From Wenyingzhuangia aestuarii (GTDB taxonomy: Bacteria > Bacteroidota > Bacteroidia > Flavobacteriales > Flavobacteriaceae): a stretch of DNA of 64,000 nucleotides. The stretch is taken from assembly GCF_011927765.1 (NCBI RefSeq), contig NZ_JAATJG010000002.1, positions 1 through 64,000 on the forward strand. The letters are read 5' to 3'. The notes beneath the pieces are model-generated. The model saw nothing but the letters and a program-made list of their open reading frames with translations. It made no database searches and had not been told where the DNA came from. A program made the position numbers and the translations under genes. Positions 63,290-64,000 of the stretch are shown here, in pieces. The first letter of the stretch is position 1. Each line of letters starts with the position of its first letter.

Positions 63290-64000
63290 TTAATTAATTT
63301 TAACTTTTTTAAAGTAGTTACTTAAAATAGCAGCAGCATTTTGTAATTCCTCATCTGTATTTTCTCTAGCATGTTCTAGTTCATATTTCCAACCTAGAGC
63401 TTCCCATTTATGAATTCCTAATTTATGATAAGGCTGTAGTTCTATTTTTTCAATAGTTTTATATGTTTTAAAATAATCACCTAAAGCATGTAGCAGTTCT
63501 GGTTTGTTTGTTATTTCTGGAATTAATACATATCTCAACCACATTTTTTTACCAGAAGTTTCTCTGTGTTTGGCAAAATTAAAAGCGGTTTCTTTGTTTT
63601 TTTCTCCTGTGATGTATTGATAACCTTCTTCTGTTACATGTTTAATATCTAGCATGACTAGATCTGTATAATCATCTAACAATTCCATTACAGGATGATT
63701 TAAAACTCTACCATTAGTATCTATATTGGTGTGTATACCTTCTTCTTTTAATCTTTTAAAAAAGGTGATTAGGTTTTTAGCTTGTAACATTGGTTCTCCT
63801 CCAGAAACAGTCACCCCTCCTTTGTCTCCAAAGTAAGATTTCATTTTAATGGCTCTTTGTACCAGTTCTTCTATTTCGTATTCTTGTCCGCCGTGGGTAT
63901 CAATAGTATCAGGGTTGTGACAGTACAAGCATTTTAGTTTACATCCTTGTAAAAAAACAACCATTCTAATTCCAGGACCATCATGAGTACCAAAAGATTC
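63290..64000 (-). CDS. pflA: Pyruvate formate-lyase activating enzyme, N-terminus cut by the window end
   Basis: The reading frame continues to the last base of the window, so the first residues are missing; the visible part begins ESFGTHDGPGIRMVVFLQGCKLKCLYC. The radical-SAM CxxxCxxC motif is complete, and VTVSGGEPMLQ matches the SAM-binding GGEP. It installs the glycyl radical on pyruvate formate-lyase under oxygen limitation; the lyase should be just right of the window. It is the upstream gene of the OFA transporter. An internal ATG at 63964 is not the true start, because GIR and the motif ahead of it are conserved. Confidence 0.93.
   Translation of the reverse strand, partial: ESFGTHDGPGIRMVVFLQGCKLKCLYCHNPDTIDTHGGQEYEIEELVQRAIKMKSYFGDKGGVTVSGGEPMLQAKNLITFFKRLKEEGIHTNIDTNGRVLNHPVMELLDDYTDLVMLDIKHVTEEGYQYITGEKNKETAFNFAKHRETSGKKMWLRYVLIPEITNKPELLHALGDYFKTYKTIEKIELQPYHKLGIHKWEALGWKYELEHARENTDEELQNAAAILSNYFKKVKIN

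Overview
The window is AT-rich chromosomal DNA from a member of the phylum Bacteroidota, most likely a marine Flavobacteriaceae. The evidence is three SusC/SusD outer-membrane uptake systems, a hybrid two-component regulator with a periplasmic sensor, lipoprotein signals of the Bacteroidota type, -7 promoter elements of the TAnnTTTG type, A-rich start regions in place of Shine-Dalgarno sites, and bacillithiol synthesis (BshC). Genus cannot be decided from the sequence alone. I found no tRNA, rRNA, CRISPR array or intact insertion sequence.

Region 1 (1-32.9 kb) is a polysaccharide utilisation locus. It holds three copies of one four-gene cassette: SusC transporter, SusD lipoprotein, a 550-610 aa surface lipoprotein, and a small lipoprotein ending in E-x-x-Tyr-Asn or similar. 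The first cassette runs leftward (131-7257) and the other two run rightward (17513-24923 and 25410-32829). Between them lie a GH127 glycosidase, a DUF4380-like protein followed by an S1 sulfatase, and a one-protein hybrid two-component sensor/regulator. A 17-nt motif is shared by the upstream regions of cassettes 2 and 3, and a close variant sits between cassette 1 and GH127. In all three cassettes a perfect 11-12 bp hairpin of different sequence lies just before the small lipoprotein gene. Together with GH117 in region 3, the content points to a sulfated, anhydrogalactose-containing galactan of red algae (carrageenan or agar type). No endo-acting glycanase is present, so the substrate remains an inference.

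Region 2 (33-41.3 kb) is mostly core genome: an acyltransferase, a CoA-type Nudix hydrolase, small membrane proteins, a DCC-family protein, two outer-membrane beta-barrel candidates, a YdeI-like protein with a C-terminal CDGSH iron-sulfur motif, a cyclophilin-FKBP fusion, and release factor 3.

Region 3 (41.4-48.2 kb) is a second, smaller sugar locus: a leftward operon FAD-dependent oxidoreductase - sodium/solute symporter - GH117 lipoprotein, with a divergent LacI-type repressor. Two near-identical LacI-type operators lie between them. A frameshifted TM2-domain pseudogene follows GH117.

Region 4 (48.3-64 kb) is core genome: an NAD-dependent DNA ligase with an unusual internal insertion of about 155 residues, an 850-base gene-poor gap, a Ktr/Trk potassium uptake pair, MsrA, a peroxiredoxin-thioredoxin operon, a Dph6-type PP-loop enzyme, BshC, a PAS-LuxR regulator, a membrane protein with a degenerate P-loop ATPase domain, an OFA-family transporter, and a pyruvate formate-lyase activating enzyme cut by the window end. 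Short repeats of the form TTCGAGCGGAGTCGAGAA are scattered through this region.
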